DNA from: Typhlomys cinereus
Lineage: Eukaryota; Chordata; Mammalia; Rodentia; Platacanthomyidae
NCBI GenBank assembly: GCA_023101885.1
Contig: JALPQD010000160.1
Location: 4,256,688 to 4,320,687 of the forward strand
DNA length: 64,000 nucleotides
Reading direction: 5' to 3'
Shown here: positions 1-10,205 of the stretch, piece by piece
How positions within the stretch are numbered: the first letter of the stretch is position 1
How the letters are laid out: every line of letters starts with the position of its first letter
Made by a program: the position numbers and the translations under genes
The notes under the pieces: model-generated
What the model was told of the DNA's origin: nothing
The model's input: the letters and a program-made list of their open reading frames with translations, nothing else
Database searches by the model: none

Positions 1-1263
1 CTGGTCCTGTGTTGGACTTTACACTTTCTTTTCCTCCATGCTATTGTTATATATTAGTTGCAATTTGTCCTTCTGGATGGCATTTTAGCATCTTTAGAGT
101 CATCCTCCTGTTTCCTGATTCTCTCTTGAACTGTGTTTATTCTGCTGCTTAACTCAGAGTTACTAATTATTCAAAAATTGTGCTTTTGTTTTTGCAACCT
201 TGATTAATAATTACTATTGTGTTTTCCCCCATATTTTCAAAATTGTCTTTTATGTCCCCAATATTTTAAAAATCTTATTTTGTGTTAAGTAATTCAGTGT
301 TTAAAGGTATGGTGAGTCTGATTCTACCATGAGTTTCTGTTGGACCTGTCATGTGGTGGCTTCTTTCCTTGTATGTGTTGTTGAGATGCCCGTTTCACTG
401 AGAATTTTACAGATGATAATTCTTTAATGCCTACAGACATTATATTTATTCCTGCCAGTTGCTCGTAAACACTCCCAACCTGGGACTATTTTAATTTGTG
501 TTCTCTGCAGTGCTTTTTTGAAAAACATAGTACATAGATAGCATCAATTCTTATGCCTCCAGAGACTCAGAGGAGCAAGTTTAGCTTTCTGCTGAGCATG
601 AGGCTGACCCAGCTCACTTCCTGTTTTCTTGAGATTGCTGTTTCAGTTCAGCTAGGCGTCCATTGAGCACGTGCTCCTTTACCGAGGACTCTGTGGTGAG
701 AGATCCCATCGGCCAGGCCTTTCTTCCCCTTCCTGGTCTCCTCTGCAGCCAGCCGGCCAGGAAGCCGTAGGCCTGTGGTACAATATAGCATCTTGCTTTC
801 CTGGTAACCAAACTCCCTCCTTGTCTCTGCCCTTCTTTTCTTTCTTTTCTTTTGTCTCCTCTCCCCTCTCCTCCCTCCCTCCTTTCTCTCTCTCCTTTTA
901 TTTTATTTTCAGTCTGGGATGTAGCTCAGCTGATAGCATGCACAGTCCCTGCTTCCATATACATATATATACACACAGAATGTGTTTTCATTCATGATAT
1001 GTATGTGTATGTCATGTGTGCATGCATCCATGTGCATGGTGCATGTGTGGAGGTCAGAGGTCAGCCCTGGTATCGGTTGTCCCCTCTCCACTGAGCTGCT
1101 GGAGGGCAGGAATGCCTGCCCCAGCTTCATGCAGGCTTCGAGGACTGAAACCCAGGTCCTCGTGCTTTGCTCACTGAGTCCTTTCCCCAGCTCGGATACA
1201 GCTGTTTTCCACTGGAGTTGATACAGTCAAGACCTTCATTCACGAGATGATCCTAGTTCCCTT
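1..1263. other. CLIP4: CLIP4 intron, AT-rich, no exon seen
   Basis: No convincing exon is visible. The first ~550 bases are AT-rich and resemble a very old L1 3' end, which is a weak impression. A tRNA-like SINE head (GGGATGTAGCTCAG, near 915-930) and a reversed B3/B4-like SINE lie near 912-1200. Assignment to a CLIP4 intron is inferred from the plus-strand CLIP4 terminal exon downstream. Confidence 0.45.
912..1200 (-). repeat. tRNA-headed SINE fragment plus reversed B3/B4-like SINE
   Basis: A short ID/tRNA-like head (GATGTAGCTCAG) is followed by alternating TATA/TG sequence. After it comes the layout common to reversed rodent B-type SINEs: GTGTGGAGGTCAGAGGTCAG, then CTGAGCTGCTGGAGGGCAGG, then AACCCAGGTCCTCGTGCTTTG and a degraded CTGAGTCCTTTCCCCAGCTC end. 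The copy is old and diverged. Confidence 0.5.
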
Positions 1264-1279
1264 TAGAAAGTTATTTTTT

Positions 1280-1476
1280 TAACATTTTTATTATTATTTC
1301 TGCTCACACAAACTTAATAGGTACACCACTTCCCTCCCTCCCTTCTCCTCCCCCCGAACCCCCTGTTCCCCCTCCCCTCACCCCTCCCTCCCCATCCCCC
1401 AGTGCCTGCCCCCCCAATCCCCAGAGAGTCCTTTAATGTGCATGCCAGACTCTCCTCTGGGCCCTCCTCTCCGATG
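1280..1476 (-). mobile_element. 5'-truncated L1 3' end, reverse orientation
   Basis: The segment is the reverse complement of the 3' end of the large L1 at 27650-27850: AT-rich tail, C-rich tract (G-rich in sense orientation), then the sequence opposite the L1 motif AGAGAGGAGGACCCAGTGG-like. A 16-bp direct repeat, TAGAAAGTTATTTTTT, lies at 1264-1279 and again at 1477-1492. This is a textbook target-site duplication and makes it a fairly recent insertion of only the last ~200 bp of an L1. Confidence 0.85.
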
Positions 1477-1492
1477 TAGAAAGTTATTTTTT

Positions 1493-3330
1493 GTGGAGTC
1501 TTTTGTTTTTAATTTTTGAACTTTTTTGGTACAGAGATGGCGTCTGTCTTGAGCTCCAAAGTTTATGTTCAGTGTTCCACACAGCACATGGGATATTTTT
1601 AAGGATAGTGATGCATCTTTAATGATGGTGTTTCAAAGCTTTCATATTATTTTCAAGATTGTAATGTTGCATCATGTATGATATCAGCTGTCAGTGTGTG
1701 AGTCAACATTATTTTGTTCTCGAGAAACCTTGCAGCAAATCCCTCTGAAAACCACGCCTCACTCTGTGAGTGGAGCTTGATCCGAATGCAGAGGTGAAGA
1801 ATTGCCCAGAAATCTAAACCACAGTTATGTTCTGTGTACGTGCTTATTTTTTTCCAGAAAATTGCTGTCATAGAATATCTTTAGAAGGAACGATAAGAAG
1901 CAAAGCCCTCAGAAATTGACAGTGTGATTTGTTTCTCTTGTTCTACCCTTAACTCACAATCAGGGTTTAGGAGAAGTTTCAGCACGACTTCTGCATCTTC
2001 CCAGAAAGAGATGAGCAGGAGAAATGCTTTCGCCAAGTGAGTATTAAGAAGATTTAGAAGCAAGACACACATGCCAGGATTCTGTGAAGAAAGAAAAGTG
2101 GAAGTTTGTATCTTGTCTACTGCTCGGTAGAATTTTAACACGTGAGAGAGAAGGTGTGATAGGTGTGTTTTCTTTCTCCTCTTTTGCAAGCCTAATTAAA
2201 AATGTCACAAGCCACTAAAAATAATACACTGCCTCTGTTTTCTCTTGAGAGGTTAGTACACTAATAAAAGTGGGAGGACTCGGCACTTTGTGTTTTCACT
2301 GAGTGGGGTGTATTGATTTGAACACTTACTGAATAATCAGATTTGGTAATGTGGCGCTCGGGCGAGATGTCAGGTCTGTGGGCACGAGGGGAGCCTGCGG
2401 TGACAGCACCCCCTCTTCCCACACTGAGCAGGTCACTCAGCTCCAGACACTGGTCTCCTCCCTGGAGGGGCCAAGAGGGTAAAGGCAGCAGCCTTATACT
2501 CCAGTTCATCCTAAGAAACAGCAGATGCTGCAGGGAGGAGGAGATGAGGGTGGATATGTTGGTGAGTGGGAGGAGGAAGAGCTGAGCTGGGGAAGTCAAT
2601 GCACAGCAGGAAGCTGTGTCCACGAGCAGGGGGCGGCAGCAGCACTCCCCTGGATCCTGGAGAGGTCAGGTTCGCTAATTTTCACACAGATTGGCCCCAG
2701 TTCCTGGGTAAAAAATACTTTAATTGAAACTAGGTAGTCAGTTTTTAGAACAGTTCATTCATTCAGGGCATGTGGCTGAAATGGTTGCTCTTGGGAGTAA
2801 AAGACTCAGGGGCTGGCACCAATTGGACACTGTCGTAGATGTGGGCAGAGCCTTGGCAGTACTCTGGTCAGACTTATTGGCCAGGCTGCCTGTATGTCAA
2901 AGTCCTGACTCAACTCTTTTCATCTTCTCTCCCTGCCCAGGAAATGATCGCGAAATGGGCTGGGTCTTATCATATTATTAGATACTCTCCCCCGGGTTTG
3001 CTTAGGCTTGCTTTAATTAAACAGTTCTTCAGCGGTGTGCCTAAAGACTCAGTGCTCAGTTTGTAGGTTGACACCTGTATCTAGCTGGTACAAATGGCTA
3101 GCAGGAATGCCTAAGACACACTCCCTGGTAGTCTGCTTAATGATATGCAAAGTGAAAATGTTGTAAGTTCTTGTGCCCAGTAAGAGCTCATGCAGTTTGG
3201 GTAGCAAAGTAGAGAGGTAACCTTGGCAGTTTCTAGGTGAATATTCTGGAAGGTCTCAGGTGGAAGGGTAATAAGATGGAGATTTTATTTCTATTGTGTG
3301 TGTCAGGGTCAACCAGTTCCTGTGAATAGT
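1493..3330. other. CLIP4: CLIP4 intron, no gene or clear repeat seen
   Basis: About 1.8 kb of mixed-composition sequence. Open frames here are short and show no recognisable domain, so I see no exon. Upstream CLIP4 exons are presumably left of the window or in this stretch unrecognised. Confidence 0.4.
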
Positions 3331-3890
3331 AGAGGGGGGCAGTGTGGGCAGTGGAGGGGCCCTGGGGGGCAGTGTGGGCAGTGGAGGGGCCCTTAGGGAA
3401 CAGTGTGGGGAGTACGGAAGGTCCATGTGGGGGGCAGTGTGGGCAATACGGAGGGGCTCTTGGGGGGCAGTGTGGGCAGTGGAGGGGCTCTGGGGGGCAG
3501 TGTGGGCAGTGGAGGGGCTCTTGGGGGGCAGTGTGGGCAGTGGAGGGGTCCTGGGGGGCAGTGTGGGGAGTATGGGGGGGTCCTGGGGGGGCAGTGTGGG
3601 GAGTATGGAGGGGTCCTGGGGGCAGTGTGGGCAGTATGGAGGGTCCCTGTGGGAACAGTGTGGGCAGTGGAGGGGTCCTGGGGGGCAGTGTGGGCAGTAC
3701 GGAGGGGCCCTTGGGGGTCAGTGTGGGGAGTATGGGGGGCTCCTGGGGGGCAGTGTGGGGAGTATGGGGGGGCCCTGGGGGGCAGTGTGGGGAGTATGGA
3801 GGGGCCCTGGGGGGCAGTGTGGGGAGTATGGAGGGGCCCTGGGGAGTAGTGTGGGGAGTATGGGGGGGCCCTGGGGGGCGTGTGGGAGCT
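3331..3890 (+). repeat. G-rich ~30-bp minisatellite in last CLIP4 intron
   Basis: About 18 tandem copies of a roughly 30-bp unit built on GGGGGGCAGTGTGGGCAGT followed by GGAGGGGCCCT-type variants. Runs of four to seven G recur in every unit on the plus strand, so the RNA sense strand could form G-quadruplexes. The period is near a multiple of three, and all three plus frames are largely free of stops. The array ends about 200 bp before the CLIP4 terminal exon. Confidence 0.9.
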
Positions 3891-4092
3891 GGTGGGAGCG
3901 GGGTCCGCTGGCGTGGCTGGCGGCTGAGACCTGTGTGTGGATCAGTGCGTTGCTCTGCTTGCACTGGTTTCTGCACACAGATATTTGCCCAGCAGTGGTT
4001 CCCACGCTTTGTCGCACGAGACGTCCTGCAGTGGCAGTGGACGTGCTTGCTGCGCCCGCGGCTCTAAGGCTGTTCTCTCTCCCCCTTGACAG

Positions 4093-4411
4093 GTCCAAGA
4101 GCACCCTGCGCCGCAGCTGGAGCAGCACCGCCACGGCGGGCGGCCTGGAGGGGGCCGCGAAGCTGCACGAGGGCTCCCAGGTGCTGCTGACCAGCTCCAA
4201 CGAGATGGCCACCGTGAGGTACGTCGGCCCCGCAGACTTTGCTTCGGGCATCTGGCTCGGACTGGAGCTCCGCAGTGCCAAGGGGAAGAATGACGGCTCC
4301 GTGGGTGACAAGCGCTATTTCACCTGCAAGCCAAACCACGGAGTCCTGGTCAGACCCAGCCGAGTGACCTACCGAGGGATCAATGGGTCAAAGCTGGTCG
4401 ATGAGAATTGA
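4093..4411 (+). CDS. CLIP4: CLIP4 terminal coding exon (third CAP-Gly domain)
   Basis: Last coding exon of CAP-Gly domain containing linker protein 4, a microtubule-binding protein. It follows a pyrimidine-rich acceptor (CTCTCCCCCTTGACAG, ending 4092) in phase 1 and ends at TGA 4409-4411, giving 105 residues here. A Ser/Arg-rich linker (SKSTLRRSWSS) is followed by one complete CAP-Gly domain with LHEGSQVLL, GIWLGLELRSAKGKNDGSVG (the GKNDG tubulin/EB-tail binding motif) and the closing RYFTCKPNHGVLVRPSRV. The end GSKLVDEN matches my memory of vertebrate CLIP4, perhaps one residue shorter than human. Upstream CAP-Gly and ankyrin parts lie outside the window. The convergent neighbour is ALK, as in human. 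Confidence 0.95.
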
Positions 4412-4518
4412 TAAGTCACATTTCTATGGTTTCAAGGAAGCTCATATGTAAACACATATATGTGTGTAAAATGTAGAGTATATGGTGAAAAGTTTACTTT
4501 ATTTAGCTATTATTTAAA

Positions 4519-4524
4519 AATAAA
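4519..4524 (+). terminator. CLIP4: Candidate polyadenylation signal AATAAA (CLIP4, proximal)
   Basis: AATAAA occurs 108 nt after the CLIP4 stop, within an A-rich stretch. The A-rich context could be a chance match, and a distal AATAAA at 6180-6185 is an alternative. Confidence 0.35.
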
Positions 4525-6179
4525 AAAAAATACAGTGTAGGTACCTACATATAAAACCATGATAACAATTCAGAGAGACTCCAAAGGCCGTAAGTGTGAA
4601 TTTTGGGGATCATGTTTGTTTTGAAAAAAAAAAAAAGTAACACTTTGTAAAGCTTTTAAAATCTTAGGTCTCAGGAAAATTCTGGGATTCCGAGATGAAC
4701 GCGCCATTGGGTGATGAGCTGCACCACTGCTTTCTGATTCACTTTTGCACATGTCATTGCTTTTTCTAGTGCCATAATGGGAAGGTTTTCATTAGCTTTT
4801 GTTGACATAATGTTCACGTGGCCTTTCCCTGCTAAAGTGTTCTTGGAATTTTCGTCTGTCTGTCCGTCTGTCTATGTGGTACTACTAAAAAGCACCTTAA
4901 GTGAACAGCAGCCTGATGTCTGGTGTATTTTTTATGTTTTTGGTAAGATCCCTTTCCCCTGCAGGAAAGGCTCACTGTTGGACCCTGGGGGGAGGGGTGG
5001 ATGGTCCCCGAGGGTCTGTGCCCTGGCTCCCAGAAATGAAGTGTTTGGCAGGGCCGCTGACTAGTTGGTTTGGAGAGCTAGGAAGGGCGCAGCCCCCTGA
5101 CTTGGGGCTCTGTGTTCCTTGGGAGTGTGTGGTCTCAGCTTCCCCTCTGCTGCAAGGCTGCCCCTCTGCAGGAACCCCAGAAGACCTGCGATTCCTGCCT
5201 GTGGACTGGAGTCAGAATTCTCACACAATCCCCCTGTTTAAAGGCTTTACCCAAGCGCTTGCAGTGTGCAGAGCACTTTAGAGACAAGATGCGATTTGGT
5301 CTCCTTGGGAGAACTTACCTTCATTTCCTCCTGTAATATGAAAAACGTTTTAAAGCGTGTGACCCAAGAGAACAAATGAAGATGTGTTCGGAAGGGCATG
5401 TGGGTCATTCCTAAGCTCTCTGTTTCTCACGCCTGGCGTGGGGCTTGCTGAGGGCTGTCCTGTGTTGTCCTTGAGTCCTGCTGCACTGCTTGGGGCAGTG
5501 CTGATGTCTCCGTTTTCCTCCAGCACGTGTTGAACTAAGCTTTGTGATCATGGTGTAACCATCACCCATTTGTCTTGTGGACGTGTATTGAAGTTTCTGT
5601 CCTGTCTGTGCAGATATATTCTTTATTGTAATTATTTAGACTTAAGACTACCACAAAAATACTGGAACCATTTGCTTTATGAGGTTAAAAGTATCCTTCA
5701 GAATGGAACTTGCTTTGTGCTTAGAAATTTAATATGCCGAACTATTTTGCAATATACTATTTTAAATCAAAATCTGTCACTCCGTTGCTTTTTTTTTTTA
5801 AAGGAAAGTGTGGTATTTCAAATATAGCTATTTTCCTGAAATATATTGCAAGCTCTGGTTACTTTATAATCAAGGAATATTTTTATTGATTGGAGACAAT
5901 GACTGCTGTAATTCAAAAGTAAGCTTATTTTATTATTATATAAATTATTTCTTAAAACCTCTATTTATACGTGAAATCCATGAATATACTGAGCTTTGGA
6001 TGTCTTCCGGTTAAGTGTGAAATGCTGCATGTGAGAACTGGTAAGCCAACCCTGAAGTTACTTGGAGGCCAGGGAAGAGATCGTCATTCTCATTCTCAGC
6101 CGTGCGCGGTGCATGGGAGTCACGTGTCCTCACTGGGGTCGTGCGGAGCGCGTGTCACTCAGACTCACTTCTTAACACT

Positions 6180-6185
6180 AATAAA
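6180..6185 (+). terminator. CLIP4: Candidate polyadenylation signal AATAAA (CLIP4, distal)
   Basis: AATAAA lies about 1.77 kb after the CLIP4 stop, followed by T/TG-containing sequence. It would give a long 3' UTR; this is inference only. Confidence 0.3.
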
Positions 6186-6545
6186 AAGCTGCCACTCGCC
6201 CTATCTGCGGCTCTGCTTTTCTGTGACTCGGGACCTGTGTTCTGAGCTCTGCCCACATGGTGATGTGAACCTGTCGGAGCCGGTGAAAACCTTCCGGAGT
6301 CTCCCAGGGGGCCCTGTGCTGTGAGCTGCCCTTTGTCCCTTAGTTTTGAGTCTCCGCGTGTGCTGGGGCTTCATTAGGTCTGGGTCGCTCTTCACGTACA
6401 TTGATTTCATTTGTTTATTTAGGGCAGATAAAGCACTGAGTTCAGATGAAAAACCACCTTTTGACTAATTAAAAACCTTTGTTTTTGTTATCTTAGAGTA
6501 ATTTGGGAATTACTAATTTTAAGTGTGGCAAAATGTTCCGATTCA

Positions 6546-6744
6546 GGGCTGGAGAGATGGCTCAGGGGTTACGCCTCTGCCTTGCAGGCGGAAGGTCCTG
6601 AGTTCAGATCCCAGATCCCACGTATAGATGCCAGGCGGAAGCGGGGGCGGCCTGCGCTTCTGGTCCTGGTAGGGCGGAGCCTGTGAATCCCGGGGGCAGA
6701 AGGAGGTGGAGGTATCCATGGTGGTTCGAGAGTTTGTCCGTGGT

Positions 6745-6790
<46 letters not shown>

Positions 6791-6862
6791 CGCGCACACA
6801 TGCACACAGTTGAATAAATAATAATAATTAAAAAAATAAATAAAAATACCATATATTTAAAA
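6546..6862 (+). mobile_element. Young B2-like SINE, sense orientation
   Basis: Starts GGCTGGAGAGATGGCTCAGG with a B2-type tRNA head, runs through a family-specific body (GTAGGGCGGAGCCTGTGAAT, then CATGGTGGTTCGAGAGTTTG), then (CA)n and an AT-rich tail (GTTGAATAAATAATAATAA). A 16-bp target duplication, AAAATGTTCCGATTCA, flanks it at 6530-6545 and 6863-6878. Near-identical copies lie at 13918-14211 and 18807-19038, and a partial one at 9440-9600, so the family was recently active in this genome. Confidence 0.88.
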
Positions 6863-6878
6863 AAAATGTTCCGATTCA

Positions 6879-8116
6879 AATGGTTTTGGGTTTCTGGCAG
6901 TGGGCTGAGATGGAGGGACCTTGGTGTGGGCTCCCCACACCCTGCACCCAGTGCCTCCTCCAGCTTTGCTCCCCCTCTACCCCCAGCGTGTCTCCCTCTT
7001 GGCCACACGTGGTTCCTTATTTCTCATTCCCTGCCTTAGACGGAAGGGTGGATTTCAAATGTCCCTTCATTCCTACACCTGAACTAATTCTCGGTACTTG
7101 TCTGCTGGGTAGCGCTGTTGCAAATAAACATAGGCGGTGAGATCAGGTGTGGCTGAAGCAAGTTGCTCGCCCCAGAGATCTGGAGGGGGAAGTTGGGGGG
7201 GAGGGGCAGCTTCCTGTACGGGAGGAGATAGATGAGAAAGGCCTAAGGAGAGCAAGGCAGCTTTGCACTGGCAGAGTAAGAGGTCAGAGATGGGAGCATG
7301 CTAGCTGCCAGAGTGGGGGAGGGGGGAGAGGCGACCCAACAGGGCCCCTGGGACAGCCACTCAGCAGCTCAGCTGGGTTTCTGTGTTGGCAGGATGCTTT
7401 TTTAAGTCGGCACAATATAAGTCAGCAACAAAGCCCCCATAGCCTCCGTGCAGCCCCTCTCCAGCAAGAACGTTTGGTGGTTGTGGTCTGCCAAGGAGGA
7501 GCTGGGAGTTCTGAATTAGGTAAAGGACTTCCCTGAGGCTAATGAATGTATATATTGAACTATAACCTGTTCTCAGTGGTCATCTTAAAGGTGCTCACAA
7601 ATCTGACTGAAGTTTAGTCGTAGCATCCCGAGTGAACCAGATGAATGTCCCTTGCCACAGATGATTACACGCATACACCCCCCTCAGACTCCTTTCAGGA
7701 GGCGCTTGATCTCACGGTTGGATAGTTATTCAGTCATCTCAACTGTCTAGATATGAAATAAGATGGGGAGTCTCAGAAATCTACTTACTCTGTGCTGGAT
7801 TTGAACTCTCAGGAGGCTCAAATGTCTGATTGCTATGTGTCTTTGGTCTGTCTGTCAGTCTTGAGGGCTCTTTATGATTTTACTCAAAAACTTGGACCAC
7901 TGAAGGCTGCGTGGATTGCTTTTCATATAGCTAGCCAGCCTGCCTGACATGGATTTGTGCATGACTTCCAGCTCTTCTTACATCTCCAGTTTCCTGAGAG
8001 CTGTCCTAAAACTCAGCCAGCAGTGTTTGTGACCAATCACCCCACGTTTCTCCCTTGCAGGATGGTGTTGCTATCCAGGGTCTTTGTGAGATAATATTCC
8101 CCAGTTTTTTTTTTTG
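6879..8116. other. CLIP4-ALK intergenic sequence, nothing recognised
   Basis: About 1.2 kb with no gene, RNA or repeat that I can name. A purine-rich patch (7160-7330) is the only compositional feature. Confidence 0.4.
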
Positions 8117-8370
8117 CACATAGTATATACATAGAGGACAGAAGTGTGGGTGCCTGTGGAGACCCAAGAGTAACATCGAGAATCATCCTGAATTGCTCTC
8201 CTTACTTATGGCTTTTGCTCTGTAGTTTCCCAAGCTCCACCTTCCAGGGTTGGAAGTGCAGGCTGCCATCATATCTGCCCCCCATTTTTACCTGGGATCT
8301 TGGATCTGAATTCAGGACCTTTTGCTTGCAGGTCAAAGGCTTTAACCCCCAAGTCATTTTCTCAGACCCC
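8117..8370 (-). repeat. Old B3-like SINE, reversed
   Basis: Shows the recurring pattern of an older SINE family in this window: GGTGCCTGTGGAGACCCAAG, AATCATCCTGAATTGCTCT, CTCCACCTTCCAGGGTTGGA, CCTGGGATCTTGGATCTGAA, ending in a degraded CAAGTCATTTTCTCAGACCCC. Related copies lie at 30550-30860, 33750-34037, 42607-42890 and 59343-59636. Confidence 0.7.
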
Positions 8371-9439
8371 CAAATGGATTTTTAAAATGAGTTTTAATGA
8401 TTATAACAGGTCTCAGATTGAGGGTAGGAGAGTGGGTTTTTCCTTGAAGACCACACCAAGAACACATAAGATTGTGGTCAGTGTCTGAGCTTGAAGTGAA
8501 ACATTTCCAGTAGTCTCAAGATTAGAGATATCAGGACAAATACTGTAATCTTCCTGAAGGGAACAGAGTTGAGGGAATTAGGAACTAGCTTGAGAGTCTC
8601 GTCTCACATCCTAGCCTGTGACAAGAGAGAATCTGTGTCACCTCCAGCGACATCAGCAGCTGCTCCCTGGCATGTGCATGGAGAAAGAGTTTGGAGCACT
8701 TTGCATGTGACATATTATATAGAAAATAAAGCAAAGAAAGGGATTTAGGTTTTAAAAAATATTGGGCAAGCTGTAGGAAATTTACTCACAACCTCCACTG
8801 TCTTTTTGGATTCTCCACTCCTAGGTCATCCGTAAAGTCACGTCATCCAACTGAAAGGCAGTTGGATATGTCTGTAGATCTGAAGGGAGGGACTCAGAAG
8901 TGCTGGGGTACTTGGGAAAGAAGATTCCTTCAGTGATTGGTTTCCATGGTGTCTGGACAAGACTTGCAGAGGAACGTGGAAAACTAGATGCCTCTTTCAG
9001 CCCCAGTGTCGGGCCTGGGCATTCAAACGAAGCAAACAAATAGGTGCAAAGTATGCCAGGAATCAATTTGCTTGGGTACCCTTTGGTGGAAGAGAACCTT
9101 CCACAGACCTTCAAAAATGGTGAATCAGGCTACAATTGCGGCAGACATGACAGGTGGTTGATATGACATTGGTACCCAGCAGGCTTGACTCGTCCCAGCC
9201 AGAGGGCCTCCAGGTGCATGCCTTTCTGTTGTTGAAACTGGGTCACGAGTTGTTACGGGGATTTTGACGAGAAAGGACAAAAAGTGAATGGATGCCAAAC
9301 CTTCTTGTCTACTTCTCTAATTGGTCTCACCAGGATTGAGCAGTCAGTTCATTGGTTTTGATTCTAAATGAGTTAATAGAGTAAAGGACAGATAGTCATG
9401 TTCTGCAGGATAGCCATTGGGATTTGTTTGCCACAAGTT
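8371..9439. other. Intergenic, nothing recognised
   Basis: About 1.07 kb of mixed sequence. I see no gene and no clear repeat. Confidence 0.4.
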
Positions 9440-9600
9440 TCTGATTCTGGTAGGGCGGAGCCTGTGAATCCTGGGGCAGAGTAAATGAGGAGGAGGTGGA
9501 GGCGGTCCACGGTGGTTCCCGAATTCGTCCGTGGTTCCACACGCACACACATACACACACATGCACACACGCATACACGCACAATTGAATAAAAAAAAAG
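9440..9600 (+). repeat. Truncated young B2-like SINE
   Basis: Holds only the 3' half of the family seen at 6546-6862: GTAGGGCGGAGCCTGTGAAT, GGTGGTTCCCGAATTCGTCC, an imperfect (CA)n block and the tail CAATTGAATAAAAAAAAAG. The tRNA-like head is missing. Confidence 0.75.
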
Positions 9601-9604
9601 ATGG

Positions 9605-10106
9605 TGTATTAGTCAGGTTCTCTAGAGTCAAAGAATCTACAGAGTGAATATATAAATAGGGAATGTTGGTTTACAGATATGGCTGAGGTAGTCCAACGAT
9701 GGCTGCTAGTAGCTGCTCATTCCAGTAGTCTAGTGGGTGATGGCTGAAGGCTGGAGATTCCTAGAGAGTCTTTAGTCACATTGAAGACTTGGGGGGTAGA
9801 GGGCTAGAGGGTCAAAGAAGCGAAGAAACCAGGCAGCCAGAAGGAAGAGCTATTCCTAGCACAGCTACAGAGAGTCTCTCCTCTTCCTCTTCTGTCTTCT
9901 GTCCCATGGCTCCATTTATGTGGTCCGCTACTGGAAGATTCCAATGAAATCTAAGGAGGGTCAGTGGGATGATGGGGTCTAGGGCTGATCTTTGTATTAT
10001 CCAGATAATCTCTTCAGGGATCTCAGCTGATCTTGCCAGGTGTGGTCTCAGCTGATCTCAGTTAATGCCAGGTGTGCCAAGTTGACACCCAGGATTAACT
10101 ATCACA
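9605..10106 (-). mobile_element. Solo LTR (ERVL/MaLR type) with 5-bp target duplication
   Basis: A 502-bp block begins TGTATTAGTCAGGTTCTCTA and ends TTAACTATCACA on the plus strand. Read in reverse it starts TGTGATAGTTAATCC and ends CTGACTAATACA, the TG...CA form of a retroviral LTR. The 5-mer GATGG lies directly on both sides (9600-9604 and 10107-10111), as expected for ERVL-class integration. There is no internal region, so it is a recombined solo LTR. Family name is uncertain. Confidence 0.75.
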
Positions 10107-10117
10107 GATGGTTCTCA

Positions 10118-10202
10118 CTAGCAGCCAGGCTGACCTTGAATTCACCATCCCTTGCCTCAGCCTCTGGAGTCCTGGGAGTAAAGGTGGGTGCCACCCTACC
10201 TA
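10118..10202 (-). repeat. B1 SINE fragment, reversed
   Basis: Contains CAGGCTGACCTTGAATTCAC, CTTGCCTCAGCCTCTGGAG and GGGAGTAAAGGTGGGTGCCA, the reversed B1 (7SL-derived) core. It is partial and diverged. Confidence 0.65.
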
Positions 10203-10205
10203 AAT

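Larger units (their letters stand above)
4412..6529 (+). other. CLIP4: Probable CLIP4 3' UTR and flank
   Basis: AT-rich single-copy sequence follows the stop codon with no repeat that I recognise. A first AATAAA lies at 4519-4524 inside an A-rich run, and a second at 6180-6185. Which one is used cannot be decided from sequence. The long repeat-free character fits a long 3' UTR. No other gene is apparent. Confidence 0.5.

Noticed and set aside
3342..4067. Glycine/tryptophan-rich open frames of 148-355 codons on the plus strand and proline-rich ones on the minus strand
   Set aside because: They come from the stop-poor 30-bp minisatellite, whose period is a multiple of three. Only the 4093-4411 part of the longest frame is a real CLIP4 exon.
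6546..6620. tRNA-like A/B-box sequence at SINE heads as possible tRNA genes
   Set aside because: The heads are SINE promoters of B2-like repeats, with no full cloverleaf, and occur in many copies.
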